From the NCBI GenBank assembly GCA_028583605.1, contig CM053328.1, positions 722,501-786,500 on the forward strand: 64,000 nucleotides of DNA, given 5' to 3'. Below, one piece after another: positions 63,471 through 64,000 of the stretch. Origin of the DNA: Dastarcus helophoroides (lineage: Eukaryota > Arthropoda > Insecta > Coleoptera > Bothrideridae). The translations under genes and the position numbers were made by a program. Position 1 is the stretch's first letter, and the number at the start of each line of letters is the position of its first letter. The notes beneath the pieces are model-generated. The model saw nothing but the letters and a program-made list of their open reading frames with translations, did not search any database and had not been told where the DNA came from.

Positions 63471-64000
63471 ACAGAAAATGTTTGTTCAAAACTATTTTGA
63501 GAAATTAGAGCTTACTGAAAAAATTATGTACCATAACATACCGACAGACAACCGCCACTAACAATTAACAATGGGAATATACTTCTGAGTGTTTGTTTAA
63601 TTAAATTTATTTTTACAACATGAAGCACTCCATTATTTAAATGCGGATCAGTGAAAAACACAATTAATGTGAATTCCATTAATTTTAATTAGTAAATGTA
63701 ACCTGCGTGTAAGGTAGAATTAAATTTTCAAATGCCACTCCTTCAACGACAAACCGCACAGCAATCAATCTAGTTTCCGTCTGGATTTATTGACGGTACG
63801 AAGGAAAACAACCTCTATTAAAATTGTATTAACCCATGACCCTGCCTCCAGGAATTGAAAATGGGCTTCGCCGATAAATCTGTAATTCTAATTTCTTATC
63901 GACAACAGCACCATTTCCCCAAAACGTAATACCAAGAAAACTGTTTAATTTAAATGTATCACTCGTAGATAACATTTGATAAGTAATCCGTTATTAAATA
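63471..64000. other. Unique-looking noncoding DNA
   Basis: Leaves the satellite after cgtaaatggtcttaaccccc. No gene is recognised up to the window end. Confidence 0.4.

Overview
This is an AT-rich animal window, almost certainly from an insect. It carries four intron-containing genes set in a very repeat-dense background. The insect assignment rests on a tweety-family protein that resembles the Drosophila one, a 50-nt intron, Jockey-type LINE debris and many short foldback elements. A beetle would fit, but the sequence alone does not settle the order.

Genes, left to right. (1) A MORN-repeat protein, + strand, two exons, 16494-18613. (2) USO1/p115, the Golgi vesicle-tethering factor, + strand, four exons, 23119-27099, 813 aa. 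(3) B9D1, a ciliary transition-zone B9 protein, - strand, three exons, 28198-30588, 181 aa, convergent with USO1. (4) A tweety/TTYH membrane protein, - strand, at least seven exons over 22 kb (34117-56343), with a C-terminal cassette exon that carries its own stop codon. No tRNA, rRNA or CRISPR was found.

Repeats. 1-16.4 kb is mostly AT-rich filler, foldback elements, a 0.52-kb tandem array (9.3-11.64 kb) and a broken Jockey-type reverse transcriptase (13.56-14.44 kb). Palindromic family A occurs at about fourteen places. Several copies have 8-12 bp target duplications, A-rich 3' ends or 5' truncation, which points to reverse-transcription-type insertion. Family B (2.2, 7.7 and 15.3-15.9 kb) contains a motif with every hallmark of a type I hammerhead ribozyme, and its helix I covaries between two copies. 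Family A carries a related hammerhead-like core with a covarying helix II, and family C (8.3 kb) a decayed one. These look like ribozyme-bearing retroposons and are the most interesting content of the window.

The tweety introns hold two solo LTRs with 4-bp target duplications, a 4.5-kb degenerate satellite (41.9-46.4 kb) containing four 301-bp higher-order units, a 285-bp hairpin beside exon 3, and a 1-kb TIR element with the Cys-rich tail of a Ginger/KRBA2-like transposase. The right end (60.65-63.47 kb) is a satellite whose ~100-bp monomers are organised in ~810-bp eight-monomer higher-order units.
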